NCBI GenBank assembly: GCA_032622095.1
Contig: CP136068.1
Span: 155,767,151 to 155,831,150, forward strand
Origin: Siphonodentalium dalli
Lineage: Eukaryota; Mollusca; Scaphopoda; Gadilida; Siphonodentaliidae
Length of the DNA: 64,000 nucleotides
Reading direction: 5' to 3'
Shown here: positions 24,077 to 37,394 of the stretch, in pieces
Position numbering within the stretch: the first letter of the stretch is position 1
Layout: each line of letters begins with the position of its first letter
Notes under the pieces: model-generated
The model's database searches: none
Seen by the model: only the letters and a program-made list of their open reading frames with translations
What the model was told of the DNA's origin: nothing
Translations under genes and position numbers: made by a program

Positions 24077-25023
24077 GTGGTGTATATTGTGGTTCTTGGT
24101 TATAATCTTGGCTGATTCCAATTCGTTGATCTTCAGGCTGGTGTAAGAGCGCCTATCATGGAACGTGTGCGCATGTGTCCGTCAATAAATATCGTGAATT
24201 GAAACTGACACAACACACATCGATTTTCAGAGGTTTCGCTTTGACCCCGGTTCGATTCACCACGATCCTCTGCAAAACAAATGGATGGAGCTCTGAGCGA
24301 GCCTATACATGTTAATATAAATATCGCGTATACATCGCTGAGGTGTCGTTAAGCGGCAATCCTATCCCACCCGCGGTCCATGTCGTACCATGGATGACAC
24401 TGCGTGTGCTCACGCCGCCCCATCGGGTGGGGACGTAAAATGGCTGTCCCGTGTTCAACAATGTTAAATACACGTTAAACAACCTTACGGTCCACATGCT
24501 ACTGGCAAAAGTCCCGTTAAAATTCCTCCCTTCGGGGCTAAAGCTTCTGGTACAGTCCAGTTATGTATAGTTAGAGTTACCTGCCTAACATGGTATGTAT
24601 GTAAATGTACTAAATGGTAATACCACACACAACGATATTAGTTGATTAATTATAAATCGGTCAGCATCTCAAAGCACCACACCTAAAGTGTAATAAAACG
24701 AAGAATCCGTTCCATTCCACTACCTGCATCATCCCCCCCCCCCCATCTTCGTCTTCTTTTCTTGAATTATCCTCATATTCTTAATACCCAAAAAATCACA
24801 GGACCCATGTAATATCCGAATTATCTATCTACTGTCCGGTCCCGATACTAAAGTAAAATCCCAGGATTAATTATATATCTATTTTACAGGGGTCCTTGGT
24901 GGTGCATGGGGAGAACGACAACCGAAAATGTCGATCTCCCTTTCTACCAGATATATCACATATTACCATATCCATTATAACAATTCCTTATGTATTTCCA
25001 TGTTCAATGTATATTATGTAACA
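24077..25023. other. Upstream of the PAN-like exon; no second gene seen
   Basis: Presumed 5' flank or UTR on the minus strand. No convincing TATA box was chosen. A C-run lies at about 24736. A word like a tRNA B box (GGTTCGATTCACC near 24249) has no partner A box at proper spacing. Confidence 0.4.
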
Positions 25024-25411
25024 TCTCATATATATTTTGAAGACCTCTGTCTGTCTGTCTGTTTGTCTGTCTGTTTGTCTGTCATTAATACAAATCTACG
25101 ATTCTCGACCGATCGGGACGAAACTTGGTACGTGTGTGTAGTTTGACCAGGCGGTGGTCGTTGTCGTATTGGCGAGCCCGTGCGACGCCCGTGCAGCGAA
25201 TGCGCAGACGAGATCTCGGAAACGGGTGGAGCTATCGACTTGAAATTTGGTATGTGAATGTATCTTGCCCCGGATACGAATTTTATCGGGTCGCCGAGCC
25301 CGTGCGACGCCAGCTTCGCGCATGCGCAGACGAGATCTCGGAAACGGGTGGAGCTATCGACTTGAAATATGGTTTTTGAATAGCCCGGACAACGTCGGGT
25401 TCATCGGCTAG
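25024..25411 (+). mobile_element. Non-autonomous Helitron-like element, copy A
   Basis: Begins with TC after an A (25023) and ends with CTAG before a T (25412). A GC hairpin, CCCGGAC..GTCGGG, lies just before the CTAG end. TC start, 3' hairpin, CTRR end and insertion between A and T are the hallmarks of Helitrons. A CTGT/TTGT-rich stretch follows the start. Two direct 120-bp internal units contain CAGACGAGATCTCGGAAACG and GGAGCTATCGACTTGAAAT. Confidence 0.75.
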
Positions 25412-25816
25412 TCTAATATATATTTTGGGACTTCTGTTTGTTTGTTTGTTAGCTATGGACGGGAAAACTGTCAGACGGATTGACCCCAAACTTCCTATCT
25501 AATGGTAAAATCCCAGATGGAATGTCATCGCACCGCTTCTGAGAACGTCAGAGCACTCATTCTCCAATCCCTCGCCACCACAATGGTTAGTTCATGGGTT
25601 AATTGCGTGATAGTTAAAGAGCGTTCGTATCCGCAGTGTCGTTGATAAAGAGCGTATATGTGTCCGACATGAGCGTGTTGTGTCTGTGTACAGACATGGG
25701 CGTGTTGTGTGATTCTGTGTTCGTACTTATGGGTTCCTGGGAATGGGGGAGATTTTCATCGGGTCAGTTTTTCCGCCCGATGTGACTTTCACCTTGAAAC
25801 GGGTACCCACAAATGA
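25412..25816 (+). mobile_element. Helitron-like element, copy B, abutting copy A
   Basis: Starts TCTAATATATATTTTGGGAC immediately after copy A's CTAG, giving a head-to-tail pair. The 3' end is unclear and may be lost. The body diverges after about 100 bp. Confidence 0.5.
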
Positions 25817-26028
25817 TCTAATATATATTTCGGGACTTCTGTCTGTTTGTTTGTCTGTTAGCTATGGCCGGGAAAACTGCTGGACGGATTTCGACGAAAT
25901 TTGATACCTACGGATAATTTTGCCCGCGGAGAGTTTTGGACGGGTCAAATCGTGACTCCGACCTGACCTTGACCTTCAAAATGGTCAATTCAAGGTCAAA
26001 GTCCGGACGAAGTCGGGTCACCTGCTAG
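25817..26028 (+). mobile_element. Helitron-like element, copy C (212 bp)
   Basis: Starts TCTAATATATATTTCGGGAC after an A (25816). Ends with hairpin CCGGACGAAGTCGG, then GTCACCTGCTAG at 26028, followed by T. Contains TGACCTTGACCTTCAAAATG repeats. Complete by Helitron rules. Confidence 0.8.
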
Positions 26029-26613
26029 TAATTATATATTTGGTGGATAAATAAACAATGTTTAAACCAAAGGGTAATAACAAATGGAGGTGCACTGTAC
26101 AATATTGATGGTTTTTCCATAGTACATGTATTATACTGTACTAAAGATACGGTAAGCGTTGAAGTTGGTATTGCTGTTAAAATAGTCACATCTGGTAAAA
26201 CCGCCATAAACAAAAATAATATTATTTTATAAATACAATTTGTTCTTAAACCAATAATAAATTTCGCTTAAATTGCATGTTACTGTCATGTTAGTACTCT
26301 GTGTTATGTAAAAAAAGGTCATGGTATGTAAACAAACAGTATACGTAAAGAGTTTGCGATAAACAAAACACTCAACACCGAGGAGACCCCATTAAGGGAA
26401 CTCTAGTTAGGTTAGAAATGCCACCAAGTTATTTACAATATAACGATATAGACCTTGCTGATCCACGCCTCTCAAGATTTCGTTGTTGAATAGGTCATCG
26501 TGAATCACTCTCATAAAAGAACGCCACGGTATTGAGTGTTCTGCTTATCGCTTACTATTTACTCGCTGTCTATATCACAATCATACTATCATTAATATCA
26601 TTATATATACTAA
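26029..26613. other. Spacer between Helitron-like elements
   Basis: No gene or repeat supported. Confidence 0.4.
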
Positions 26614-26845
26614 TAGCAGGTGGACCCGACTTCGTCCGGGCTGTTTCTCCTCTGCTTTTCGGCAAATTGCGCGATTTGACCTTGAATTGTCCATTTTGAA
26701 GGTCAAGGTCAGGTGGGGTCACGATTTGACCCGTCCAAAACACTCCTCGGACAAAAGTACCCGACATAAATATGTCCGCTTTTACCCGATTTGATCTTGA
26801 ATTGACCATTTTGAAGGTCAAGGTCAGGTTTGGATCACGATTACA
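26614..26845 (-). mobile_element. Helitron-like element, copy D (partial)
   Basis: On the minus strand it ends with CCCGGACGAAGTCGGG then TCCACCTGCTAT, close to copy C but with CTAT in place of CTAG. It contains two TGACCTTGACCTTCAAAATG-type segments. The 5' TC start is not clear. Confidence 0.65.
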
Positions 26846-29800
26846 TGAGGAGCACCCCAAATGTGGGTTAAAATAAATATCAAAACTGAGTTAATTGTAA
26901 AAACGTAATATAGGGTTTTAATATGTTAGAAACAGTCATGATTCGTTATGTGTGATTTTGTGTGCCTAGATATTTTGTTATCTTTCATCCCACTTTCCTC
27001 TCTTCTGATTGGCTGAGGTTGCGTCACAGGGCCGCAAATCACTTGTTACTCTCGAGGGTAACATTTCGACAGTTGTTGACGGCTCAGTGATTTACCAGTA
27101 AACATAGAACTATGAAAAACTCAACGCGCAGATATTCCCTCACAGCCAGGGGGGTCGCGCACAAAAAGTCCATATATAGGACGGGGGTGGGTGGGTCATT
27201 TGGACCCGGAAAAAATGTGTAAATGACCAAAAATGCAATTTTTTTCCTCCACTTAAAATCACTCAGTTTTTGTGCTCATGTAATCTGTTAATATCAACCA
27301 TATGACCCACTAGGCTATTTAAAACATACTAACCAGTACTAACTACCATTTAGGGTGTATGTATGCTGATGTATGTCAAAATTAATGTACCAGATTTCGA
27401 CGGATGAAAGATATATTATATATATTAACAAATCATATAACAAACATTAAAACACAAGAACAAACATTTATAATATACATATCCAAGATAGCCTTTCAAT
27501 TGGATGTCAAAGTGTATGTTATAGCTATATATATACACATGTGTATCCCTTTAAGGGTTTGAACAAAATATAAAGCTGAGTTTATATTGATGAATTCTGT
27601 GATGAATTTTGCAATTACTTTTGACAAATTTGTTTACTGTTATACAGTGTGTTATAAAATAATTATATGCTCAGACACGATCAGTCGACAATGCTTGCAT
27701 ATAAGCATAATTATGAAATGATTACCATCTTCTATTCTTAATCCACATAATGGATATTATTTGTTATCAAGATAAACTTGATGATATAAACCACAAAAAT
27801 AACAATTCCACCATATTCCACTGGTTTAAAACTATAAAACAAAATAACTCGTACAAAAAGTTCATACTATTTGGATAACAATATGAAAGCTTAGCCTTTT
27901 GTGATATTAATTCAACCACAGTTATTATTCACAAGTCTGAGCAGTTACGTACTGTACAGATACATGTAGTAAGGTAGTATATCTGGAGTTCCAGTTATTT
28001 GACTTCCAATACATATGGTATTGTAATTATTAGTTGCTTGTTCATTATTGGTTGCTTTGATATTCAATTTAGGATATAGCAGGATAGAGCAATGTAACTA
28101 TAAAAAGTAGATTTTGGTATTAAAGTCTCAACTTATTCCATATGCAACATAAAGCTAGAATATAAACATGACTAATATGAACTTTGTTCTTGAAACTAAT
28201 TATAAGTTATACTAACCTGGCAAACCTCCCAATTTACTCGGATGCTATATTGCCTGCGGCATCATTACCTGGGAGGAATCAGGATTGTGTGCAACGACTC
28301 TTAGTGAACCCACACATGTAAAACAGGGATGGTTGACAACAACTTGAACAAGCAAGGAACTTTACAATATTTAATTTATTCAATTCAACATTATTACATA
28401 CTCTGATAATAAGTTAATACTACTACCAATTCTTCACTAATATTGGTATATGTCAATTGCACACCAACATGACATACATACCTGTATTTCGACTGTGAGC
28501 TGCTGTGAGTGTGACTTTCCTTGGGTCCCATCATACCCATGTCACATGTGCAGATATATATCACAGAAATAGGGGAGATGAAATTTGTTCTACCCCTATT
28601 ACTACAGTATTACTATTGGGCCTTGGCTCTAAAACATCTTATACCATTGTTATATAAAAGAATATGGAGTTATTGAGGATATCAGGACATGTATTACCTC
28701 AAAATTATTATGTTTTATGGCATTATGCCCAATGTTTTTAAGTGCATGCATTCAGAATTTCCACATTTTATACTAATAGAATTATCTCCCTTTAGAGGTT
28801 TATTAAAATGCTGGAATAGTATTAAATAATAAGAAACGGAACAATTCTTTGCTAGGCTATGATTTAGTTTATATTTTATGTTTTTTGTAAGATTTTGGGG
28901 GTGGGTCCCAAAAATTGGGCGGAAAAAAAAGAAAAAAAAATTGCAGGTGGAGGGGGTGGTGGGTCCCCGGGGAAAAAACTTTTTTTTTCGCCCTATATAT
29001 GTAAAAAAAATAAATCCGCGACCCCCCCCCCCCTGTCACAGCTCTCCCACTGTTTCGTAACAACCGCGAACTGTGGTGTTTGCTAATTTGCATATAATTG
29101 TTTTTATTTAATTTGCTATTGAAGCTAACTATGTATAAATGGTGTTATCACGGACATAAATCCGTTATAATGTGTAATGTTCCTATTAGACATTTTTATA
29201 TCAATAATAAATACCGTGGAACAAATAGATAAACCTTATTATGCAGTTGATATGTTCTGCAGACAATTGCACACACGATGTACATACGTTACAAATACGT
29301 TTCTGTACTAAGCTCTAAAGATCAAATATCCACTCTTTGCTGTTTATCAATTGACAATTTCTTGTTGGCTATAAATTTCTGTCTTCACAAGAATACCCTT
29401 ATGTTGCGTAACAGTCTGTAACAGTTGTCAATTTCTTTTTGCACCATTACAACCTGTTAGTTTATCATCTTAGCGTTCTCGAAATTAACACGTTTACCTG
29501 CGTCTTTACGCTCATTTAAAACGAAATCGAACATTTCGCCGCATGGCTACTTTACTTCTAATTGCTTTGCTCCTCTTCCCGTGAACCGATTCACACCATG
29601 CGACCAGCAAACTGACCGGACCATTGCTGCGCAAATGATGGGTGTGATAATTGATCCAAATTGTGAATGCTTTATTTTCTAAAAAGCGAGGATTCCAACA
29701 TAAAATGAACTCTTCGAACTGGATTAAAGAATATACGCGCGCATTTCGGCCTGCCATTAAAGAGGTTCGTGCGGCCCTCGGGTGACATTCCAGGTCTCGA

Positions 29801-30118
29801 GTGGGCGACAAATCCCCTTGTCTCACTCAATCGCGGGCGATAACTGTATAATGTGGGAGGTTATATACAAATAGAGATTCATACCTTCCTGTAGATCGTA
29901 CAGCTCTAATGCATGGTTTAAATATTTGGAGATATTAAATTTGTGTTATGGATTTCTTTGATATTGGCACAGTGTCTACTGTTTTGGTGACTGAAATCTT
30001 ACTTCCCAGTTCAAGTTTACCGTCGAAAAATATTTCAAAACATAGTATTAGGCCTTTCGCCTAAAAAGAACGCCAATATAAAGAACATTATTTTAATTAT
30101 ATTAAAATACTTTATTAT
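26846..30118. other. 3.3 kb with no supported gene
   Basis: AT-rich. It includes homopolymer and GGGGGTGGG/CCCCCC-rich stretches at about 28890-29030 that create overlapping frames on both strands. The 104-codon minus frame at 29512-29826 has no recognisable domain or splice sites. Confidence 0.4.
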
Positions 30119-30700
30119 GTAAAGGGGTACTGTGCGCCATTTTCAATAAATTCCCGGTGATAACAACGATCTAATATCGATAATATATAGAAAACAAAGT
30201 CATTTGAGTCGAAGATTGTATTCTGTAAACATTCCGATTAATAGGTTATCTTAAAATGAAAGTTAATAATTTGATATAAATTTAATTTATGGCTGGAGTC
30301 ATAAACTAAATTACGAATTTCCGTGTACAAGACGTAATCAAAATAATTGACGGATAGTGGATTGGTCAAAGCGTGGCACACATGATCGAGTAAAAACATA
30401 TGTTGATATGGGGCGTAAACTCAAGCCATGCACTTACTGACTAGTGACTGTACAATGACTTAATGAATATATGAGACTAGTATGCATATAATATAACATT
30501 TATTTGATACATTTGCTTGAAAACTGTCCAAAAAATACTCGACAACGACAATTGGTATTTTCGCATTTCGGCTAATCTGCCATCTGTAACATTAGCTCCC
30601 TAATCAACAGACTTTCAAATAATGGAAATCTGGTTACCTTATTCTACAACTCAAAGACTAAAGAAACCAACAACAACATTTCGTACAGTATCCCTTTAAA
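30119..30700. mobile_element. MITE with TTAAAGGG.TAC ends, copy 1
   Basis: Left end AAAGGGGTACTGT; right end ACAGTATCCCTTTAAA. The body contains AATAAATTCCCGGTGATAAC, GATCTAATATCGATAATATA and GGCACACATGATCGAG. It matches 32743-33149 in the same orientation, with about 150 bp extra in this copy (around 30395-30550). Confidence 0.75.
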
Positions 30701-30849
30701 CACAATTCGACCCAATTTAATTATCTTTGAACGCTTTTTGTGACTAGTGGTTGACGTCGAAGCTCTTGTGAATTATCCTGTTGTGTGGCACCACTGTGTT
30801 GTTTGTTCATCTCTTTTACGTGTCGTCGTTTCGATGCATATCAAGTAGT

Positions 30850-31312
30850 TTGGGTTAAAGACTTGAATTGGTGACGTATGTTCTGCTTTGGTTTAGAGAC
30901 TTATTGGTGACGTAGGTTCTGCTTTGGGTTAGAAAATAGTCCCGTCGCTTGCTCAGTCTACTCCGCTTACTACTCCGTAACGTTACGCTCCCGACAGGAG
31001 AACGTTACGCTTTAGCGTAGTGAAGGCATAGAGCTAGTGCCTGGTCTAGTTAGAGAATTGATTGCTGACGTAGGTTCTGCTTTGGGTTAGAGAATTGATT
31101 GCTGACGTAGTTTCTGCTTTGGGTTAGAGACTTGATTGGTTACGTAGGTTCTGCTTTGGGTTAGAGACTTGATTGGTTACGTAGGTTCTGCTTTGGGTTA
31201 GAGACTTGATTGGTTACGTAGGTTCTGCTTTGGGTTAGAGAAATTGATTGGTTACGTATAGTTTCTGATTGGTGTAGAGACTTGATTGATGACGTAGGTT
31301 CCTGGCCTGAAC
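30850..31312 (+). repeat. 37-bp tandem repeat, about nine copies
   Basis: The unit is GGGTTAGAGACTTGATTGG followed by TTACGTAGGTTCTGCTTT, exactly 37 bp in the best-preserved part. It is interrupted at about 30935-31030 by a CGTTACGCTCC / GGAGAACGTTACG hairpin segment. Confidence 0.9.
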
Positions 31313-32742
31313 AATGCATCGAAAACAAAAGTAATGATCTTTGAAACAACAAAATATACCACCAAGAACTTGAGATTTTTGACAGTTATACATGCGCATA
31401 TATATACGTATATCTGAACTAATTTTCTTAACAAAATGTAATTTTGCGGGGGGAAAAAAGAATCATAAGATGCTTGCAAGCAAAAATAATATGTACACAT
31501 GCGCAGTTCTAAACGAAAGGCGAATTCACAACTTCAATATCGTGGCATTCGAACTTTGTACCAATAGTTTCAATTATGGCATATATGATATGGGCGGAAA
31601 TGTTTTTACATGAAAATCTGGAAGCTTTGAGAAACTTGAGCTTTGGTTTCTGAAATATCTTTTTGGACTAAATATTTCAACGCTAACCTTCAGCATTTGT
31701 ATATGGCGAATCTGCCACTTTCCAAATGTCACCTTAAGGGGCAAAAGAAAAAATAATTAGATTTTTGTTGCCATATTAAAAAAACTTTTGCCAATTGTTT
31801 TTTCAGGATTTATAAGAAGATTTGTTTTGAGTTTGTAAACTTTATTATATAGAAAAACATAACAAATACACAATGGAAATGACATACATACATACACATG
31901 ACAGCCTGACAGATCGTTGTTTTCAAGATCGATGGATGCAGAGTTCATTCAGATCACCAAGCAGGCTGTTTGGGAAGTTGATGTTAAGCGACGAAGTAGG
32001 CGGTCTTCATAGCAGATACGATGGATTTTTCAGCTTTGTTGAGGACTAATTTGTGAACTTCTGTCAAGTTTGCCGACTATCGGAGAATGCCCACAGCAAC
32101 GATGTGAGAAGTTGGACCTAAAATCAGACCAATATCTGTTAATAATGTCGGTATAAAGCACATAGAAAGCATTAATATATATGTACATGTACATCGCCTA
32201 TATCATCACGAGAACAAAGGATCATTAATCCCAATTGAATTGTTTATGATGATAAGTGATGAGAACAAAGCCGGAAAATTAATCTGCATGGCGATTGTTA
32301 GTTAATCCAGGCCATATTCTTTAGAACCCAGCTAATTAACATATTGTGTCATACGAGCCAGTCGTAAAACAAAAATACATGTTGCAATCACCATCATGTT
32401 TAGCACCAGAGTCAGGTGGATCCAGTAAGCACCCGTGTATACAAGTAACATGTGGAAAACGATTACAAAAGCTTATAATTAACAACGCTCTTTATTATCT
32501 ACAGCTTTTGGGCGACGGAATCAACGACGCTCTCAATATGAGACGATCAGTGAACATTTTACTAGGCTGACATATAAAATCAAAACGTGTTCGAAAATTC
32601 ATCTATTGAAAGACCATGCATGAGTGACAATCAAAACCTCAACTTAAATATTTGGGCCGTTTGAACGTGCACTGTATATCGCGTGTTACGATTGTAATAC
32701 CACTTATAGTTACATAATATTACACTTAAATGGGTACATGTA
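31313..32742. other. 1.4 kb with no supported gene
   Basis: Frames at 31392-31613 and 32346-32570 (plus) and 31757-31948 (minus) lack domains and splice support. Confidence 0.4.
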
Positions 32743-33149
32743 CTTAAAGGGTTCAATAAATTCCCGGTAAAACAACGATCTAATATCGATAATATATAGA
32801 AAAATAAGTAATTTGAGTCGATGATGTATTCTGTAAACGTTCAGGCTAATTTAACAGATTATCTTAAAATCAAAGTTAATCTGAATTTGATATTAATTTA
32901 ATTTATGGATCGACCCATAAATTAAATTACGAATTTCCGTTTACAAGACGTTACCAAATTAATTGACGTAAAGTTGATTGGGCAACGCGTGGCACACATA
33001 GTTCTATTTTCGTATTCCGCTAATCTGCCATCCGTAACATTACTTCGTACTCAACAGACTTTCAAATAATGGATATCTGGTTAAATTATTCTACGAAGAA
33101 GAGACTCTAGAAATCAACAACAACATTTGAGTACGTCATCCCTTTAAGA
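32743..33149. mobile_element. MITE with TTAAAGGG ends, copy 2
   Basis: CTTAAAGGG at 32743 and CCCTTTAAG at 33140-33148 are inverted. The body matches 30119-30700 through CGATCTAATATCGATAATAT, AATTTAATTTATGG and ACAGACTTTCAAATAATGG. Confidence 0.75.
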
Positions 33150-33700
33150 GTTATTTTCATTTTAAAGCCGCATATCATAGACACTAAGTGGGATCCCGTG
33201 AACATTTGAGCAAATCCACAAACAGTGTGTTAAAGTTTGATGACAACGAAACTTATCTGACGACATAAACATTCTCAACAATACATATCAGGGTCATAAT
33301 TGATATGTGTGCCAAATTTCAACTCGCACATTCCATGATAAAACTAATTAGGATTGTTAATATTTTTATAATCAGTAACCGCTCTTTAATTTCTTAAAAC
33401 CGCCCAAAACCTGTTTCCACTTAAATATCGGGCTTGATCAGATATATAGATTCTGAAAGTGGACACACTGGTGTCACGTAGAAACCGCCCCTAGACTGTC
33501 CTAGATCACTAAGCAAATTGAGACAAAAACATTAGAGTTTGAATTTACTATCTGAATTTCGAACTTAAAGCGAATCTCCACCGAATTTCGACCAACTTCA
33601 CGAGCCTTAAATACGAATGTGTATACGAATTTTCACCCGATGGGACAATCTATATGGTGCCGAAAATGCCTAATGGAAGTGCGTGGGCGGGGTGTGTCTG
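33150..33700. other. Spacer with no gene seen
   Basis: No supported coding or repeat feature. Confidence 0.4.
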
Positions 33701-34230
33701 ACTAGATCATGCCGTGAATCTCTACTCTGGCTAACGCCCGTATAGATATCACATTCCACCAGTTGAAAACCTTCGAACTTTTTGAAGTTTTGACAGGGAA
33801 CCTTATAAAGTCGAAAAAATAACGCGGGGAATATATTTCTTAATGATTATCTGTTCCTTAATAATGTACTTCACTAATCACTATATATATTTGAAGGTCC
33901 CAACTCGAAATTGCATGATTTTCTTTGACTTTTGAGAGCCGATATCGCAATAAAAATTCAATTAATTACCCAGGAAAATTCCATAATTGTAAGAAACGCA
34001 AAGAGAAATCGCTCACAAAGTCACTTAAATCGTGAAATTTCTAGTTGGGTCCTTCACCTACAGTGAACTACATTATTAAGAAACAGATAAAAAAAAGAAA
34101 GAAATTCCCTGTGTTATTTTTTTCGATTTTATAATGTTCCCTGTCAAAACTTCAAAAAGTTCCCAGGTTTTGTACTGGAGTCTACACGGACGTTATATAG
34201 CCACATTAGAGATTCATGGCATGATCTAGT
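33701..34230. mobile_element. 530-bp foldback element
   Basis: ACTAGATCATGCCGTGAATC at 33701 is mirrored by GATTCATGGCATGATCTAGT ending at 34230. Further in, CTTTTTGAAGTTTTGACAGG pairs with CCTGTCAAAACTTCAAAAAG. The arms are about 120 bp with an AT-rich loop of about 300 bp. Confidence 0.8.
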
Positions 34231-34986
34231 GTCTGACCTCAATTCCGGAGATGTTTGTTTGTCAGGATTATAGACTAATTAGTGACCAGCGTGTATGCTG
34301 GGTACGGGTGGCTGCCCAAACAAGCCTATTGTTGTATGTCATACACCACATGCATATCAATATCATTAAGTACAATCACAATGCGTGAAGAACAGGGGTT
34401 CAGTCAAGCGCATACATATGTTTACAGTCGCAAGCGAGTTGATAACCATGCATGCAGTGTTTTATATAGCACCATGAGGTGCACTTGTTTTGTGGGCGAC
34501 GAGCAGACCTCTTCCGGATAGATTCATTGACAAGTTAGATTCGACACATGCATACGCGTGAGTATGTCTGTATATACATATTATTTTCCAATACAAACAT
34601 TTATTCTTGGTTGATTGATTGATTTATTGCATAAGTCACATAACAGTGAAACAAGCAAAACATATATACACTATGTACACAACTTTGAATATCACATTAA
34701 TCATTGTTCATTTCATATACACAGCAGTAATTAAATTAGATTACACAAAAATAGGCGATAGACTTAACAAGTATGATAATTACATGTGTTCACCCATAAC
34801 AATAAATGAGTTCGATTATATAGTATAAGACACCTTCTTAAAGGCACACCTTAGGAATATGCATAGTCTTTTTATGAGGCTTATATTTTGAAGAGATAGG
34901 AGACCATGGAATTTCTCTCTCGTATAGGGTTCTTCCAAAAGTTAGAACGATCAGGGACTGGAACAACATATATAGCGGAAACACCA
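34231..34986. other. Spacer with no supported gene
   Basis: Short frames only (34282-34521, 34619-34828), without domains. Confidence 0.4.
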
Positions 34987-35404
34987 CGCCTGGCTAAGGG
35001 GTCCTTCTAATATGCTATAATGCTGGTGTCCCTGCTGAATTGCTATGATGCGGGTATGACAAACTGATGCCGTTACGAAAAAGTACCGTTAATTTTTCTA
35101 AAGTTGTCATTTTCGCGGTGTTTGGCTAATCCGAGCGATTTGAAAAAAAACCAGTGTGTGTATGAAACATTCAAGAACATATATATTTTTGAAAAATATA
35201 ATAATGCCTGCGCTGGTGTTTCTGAAACGACGTAAATAACCATCTTGATTATAGTCGATTTTCATCAACTAATACAACCAGAATTAAAAATGTTTCGCAA
35301 TAAATATGTTTTTGAATTTCGTCAGTTTGCCCTAACAGCATCATAGCAATCCAGCAGGATCCAACCGCATCATAGCAGATTAGCAGGACCACTTGACCAG
35401 GGGT
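34987..35404. mobile_element. 418-bp foldback MITE
   Basis: The left arm contains CTGCTGAATTGCTATGATGC; the right arm contains GCATCATAGCAATCCAGCAG and a second CCGCATCATAGCAGATTAGC. The arms are about 70 bp and reach CGCCTGGCTAAGGGGTCC / GGACCACTTGACCAGGGG at the ends. Confidence 0.75.
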
Positions 35405-35459
35405 GAATACGCATGCTCAGGGACTATATCAGAGAAACATGCGAGTAGTAGCGACGACG

Positions 35460-35507
35460 CCACATGTGCAGTACGCTGTCCGATCGGACGCAACGACGCG
35501 ACAACAT
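35460..35507 (+). repeat. 45-bp direct repeat left of the large foldback
   Basis: ACATGTGCAGTACGCTGTCC followed by GATCGGACGCAACGACGCGA occurs here and, in the same orientation, at about 40583-40628. The second site is followed by a further half copy. It contains the palindrome GTCCGATCGGAC. Confidence 0.85.
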
Positions 35508-36045
35508 TAGACCTTGAGCTACCATATATGGCCACCCTCCCCCTGTGCGGATTTTAGCCGACTATGTTTTTCCGATAGAGGGATGTATTTCACACATTTT
35601 TCTGCTTGTTTGCCACTCGGGCGTGGGGGCTTTTTCATTTTATAGCAATTTTTATAAAACTACTGTGATTTTTGGCGATAAAATCCTTATTGGGGGTGGG
35701 GGAAATATTTCTCTCAAAATTAATACTAAAACTGTATGTATCTTCTCAAACTCAGTTTCATTCGAACTGAATGTTACAAGTGTCTGCGTAGATAGCGTCA
35801 CATGGGCACCTGACTCGATATTTTTCTTAAAGTGACACCAATGATATGATTTTTCATTTATTTTGAAGATATATCTGAAAAAGTACAGTGTGTGAACTTA
35901 CGCATGCATAACGTGATTAAACTATGAACAATACCGATGTTTTCATTATTTTCCACGAGAACAAAGACCAGGGCAGTTTTCTATAACATTCCACGAGCAC
36001 ATGGATGCATATAGGTAGTCAATGTTCACATGTTTCGAGGCCATT
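35508..36045. other. Left shoulder of the large foldback region
   Basis: Contains CCACCCTCCCCCTGTGCGGATTTT near 35531, which resembles the reverse complement of 40530-40560 (AAAATCCGCATAGGGGGGAGG). Between this edge and the arm at 36046 the two sides are not alike. The frame at 35545-35835 has no domain. Confidence 0.5.
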
Positions 36046-37196
36046 GAATCCAAGATGGCCGCCAAAATTGAATATCTGACTTGATAAATTTTAATTCGCA
36101 ATCACTCGGGCAGTTTATGAGATATTAAGTCGTGCGATATGTTATTGTATTGATAGTTGAGTAGTCCTTATTGAGAGGTATAAATAAATTTCATATATTC
36201 AAAATGGCCGCCAAAATGGCCACCGGAAGTAGAAAATATGACTATTTTTCACTCATATCTTCTTGATCAGTTTATGCTGTTTGAAACTGGTTGAGGATTA
36301 TGACCTTATTTTTTATAGTTTTATATTAACTAATCATTGGGGTAATGAAAAAGGCAAGTATTAGGGTCCTAGCCCCCTCCGTTCCCTCAAAAGTTTGATT
36401 TTACAGAATGCGGTATAAAATTTCACCAAAAAATCACAATTGGGTTTCTGTTCAAATTTCAACAAAGAATTAGCACAACTGTGGAATGTAAGTAAGGAAT
36501 ACCATTATACATGGATACTCCAATTCATAGGAACAAAAGTTGTTACTTTGGATCAAAATGGCCACCAAAATGGCCGCCAAAATATGGAAAATGGTAGATA
36601 TTGCCCCAGTGTGTCCTGGAATCGCTTACAATTTGTGGTTGATGAATGAAATTGGCTATTCTGCCTTCTATACATTGAATACTAACATTGTTACTAACTA
36701 TTGCAACAAAGACATTACCAGAAATATTGGATTTCACTCTCACAAACGTGACATAAATATCGGCAAAAAATCTCTTCTCACGTTTGAACCATATTTTGCA
36801 AGTAAACTGTAACTATCTTTGGCATGAGAGGTGTTTATTGTTTTTATCTATCTTAAATGTGTCACAATAAGGTGCTTAATGACCAAATTACTCAAGGTGG
36901 CTACCAAAATGGCAACTAAATTGGGTAAAAAGTTGATTTTCACATATATCCGAACATAATTATCTGCTGTTCCGAAAAGGTAGCAAAGTGTGACTAACTT
37001 TGTTATTATACACGTTAGTTAATCGACTGACAACTACATTTTATATTCTGGTTGGCACTGTACATTATGAGGCACGATCATTTAATTTTAAAATGTGCAG
37101 TGTACAATTGTGCCGAAAACGTCTTTTGGGATTCTGGCCAAGTTTTTGAAAATAAATGGGCAGAACTTTGAAACGGAACTGAGAGGGACCATCCTA
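36046..37196 (+). repeat. Left arm of a giant foldback
   Basis: Matches the reverse complement of 39293-40443 at roughly 80-85 percent by eye. Landmarks include GAATCCAAGATGGCCGCCAA, AAAATGGCCGCCAAAATGGC and TTTTGGGATTCTGGCCA. Related arm fragments recur at 46765-47145 and 50070-51175. Confidence 0.85.
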
Positions 37197-37394
37197 CCAT
37201 AATATGTGGCTACTCTTGCCCATTAGCAAAAACATTTATCAACTAGTGTCAGGAAACTCGTTTAACATTTCCTCCATCGTGCATACACGCCACCAAGGAG
37301 GAGTCTCTGGTGTGATCTCTATATCAAGTAACATATCATTGAGTTATTGTGGAAAGCGATAGCCACCCAAGGTACACATGTACAACCCATCAGG

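Noticed and set aside
24240-24275. tRNA B-box-like GGTTCGATTCACC
   Set aside because: No A box at the right distance and no cloverleaf could be drawn.
24729-24745. C-run and similar homopolymers (14558, 42638, 58685)
   Set aside because: Simple repeats prone to sequencing error; no functional claim is justified.
28890-29090. Overlapping plus frames rich in Lys/Gly/Pro
   Set aside because: They arise from A-, G- and C-runs; low-complexity sequence.
29512-29826. 104-codon minus frame
   Set aside because: No recognisable domain, no splice context and ordinary composition; probably chance.
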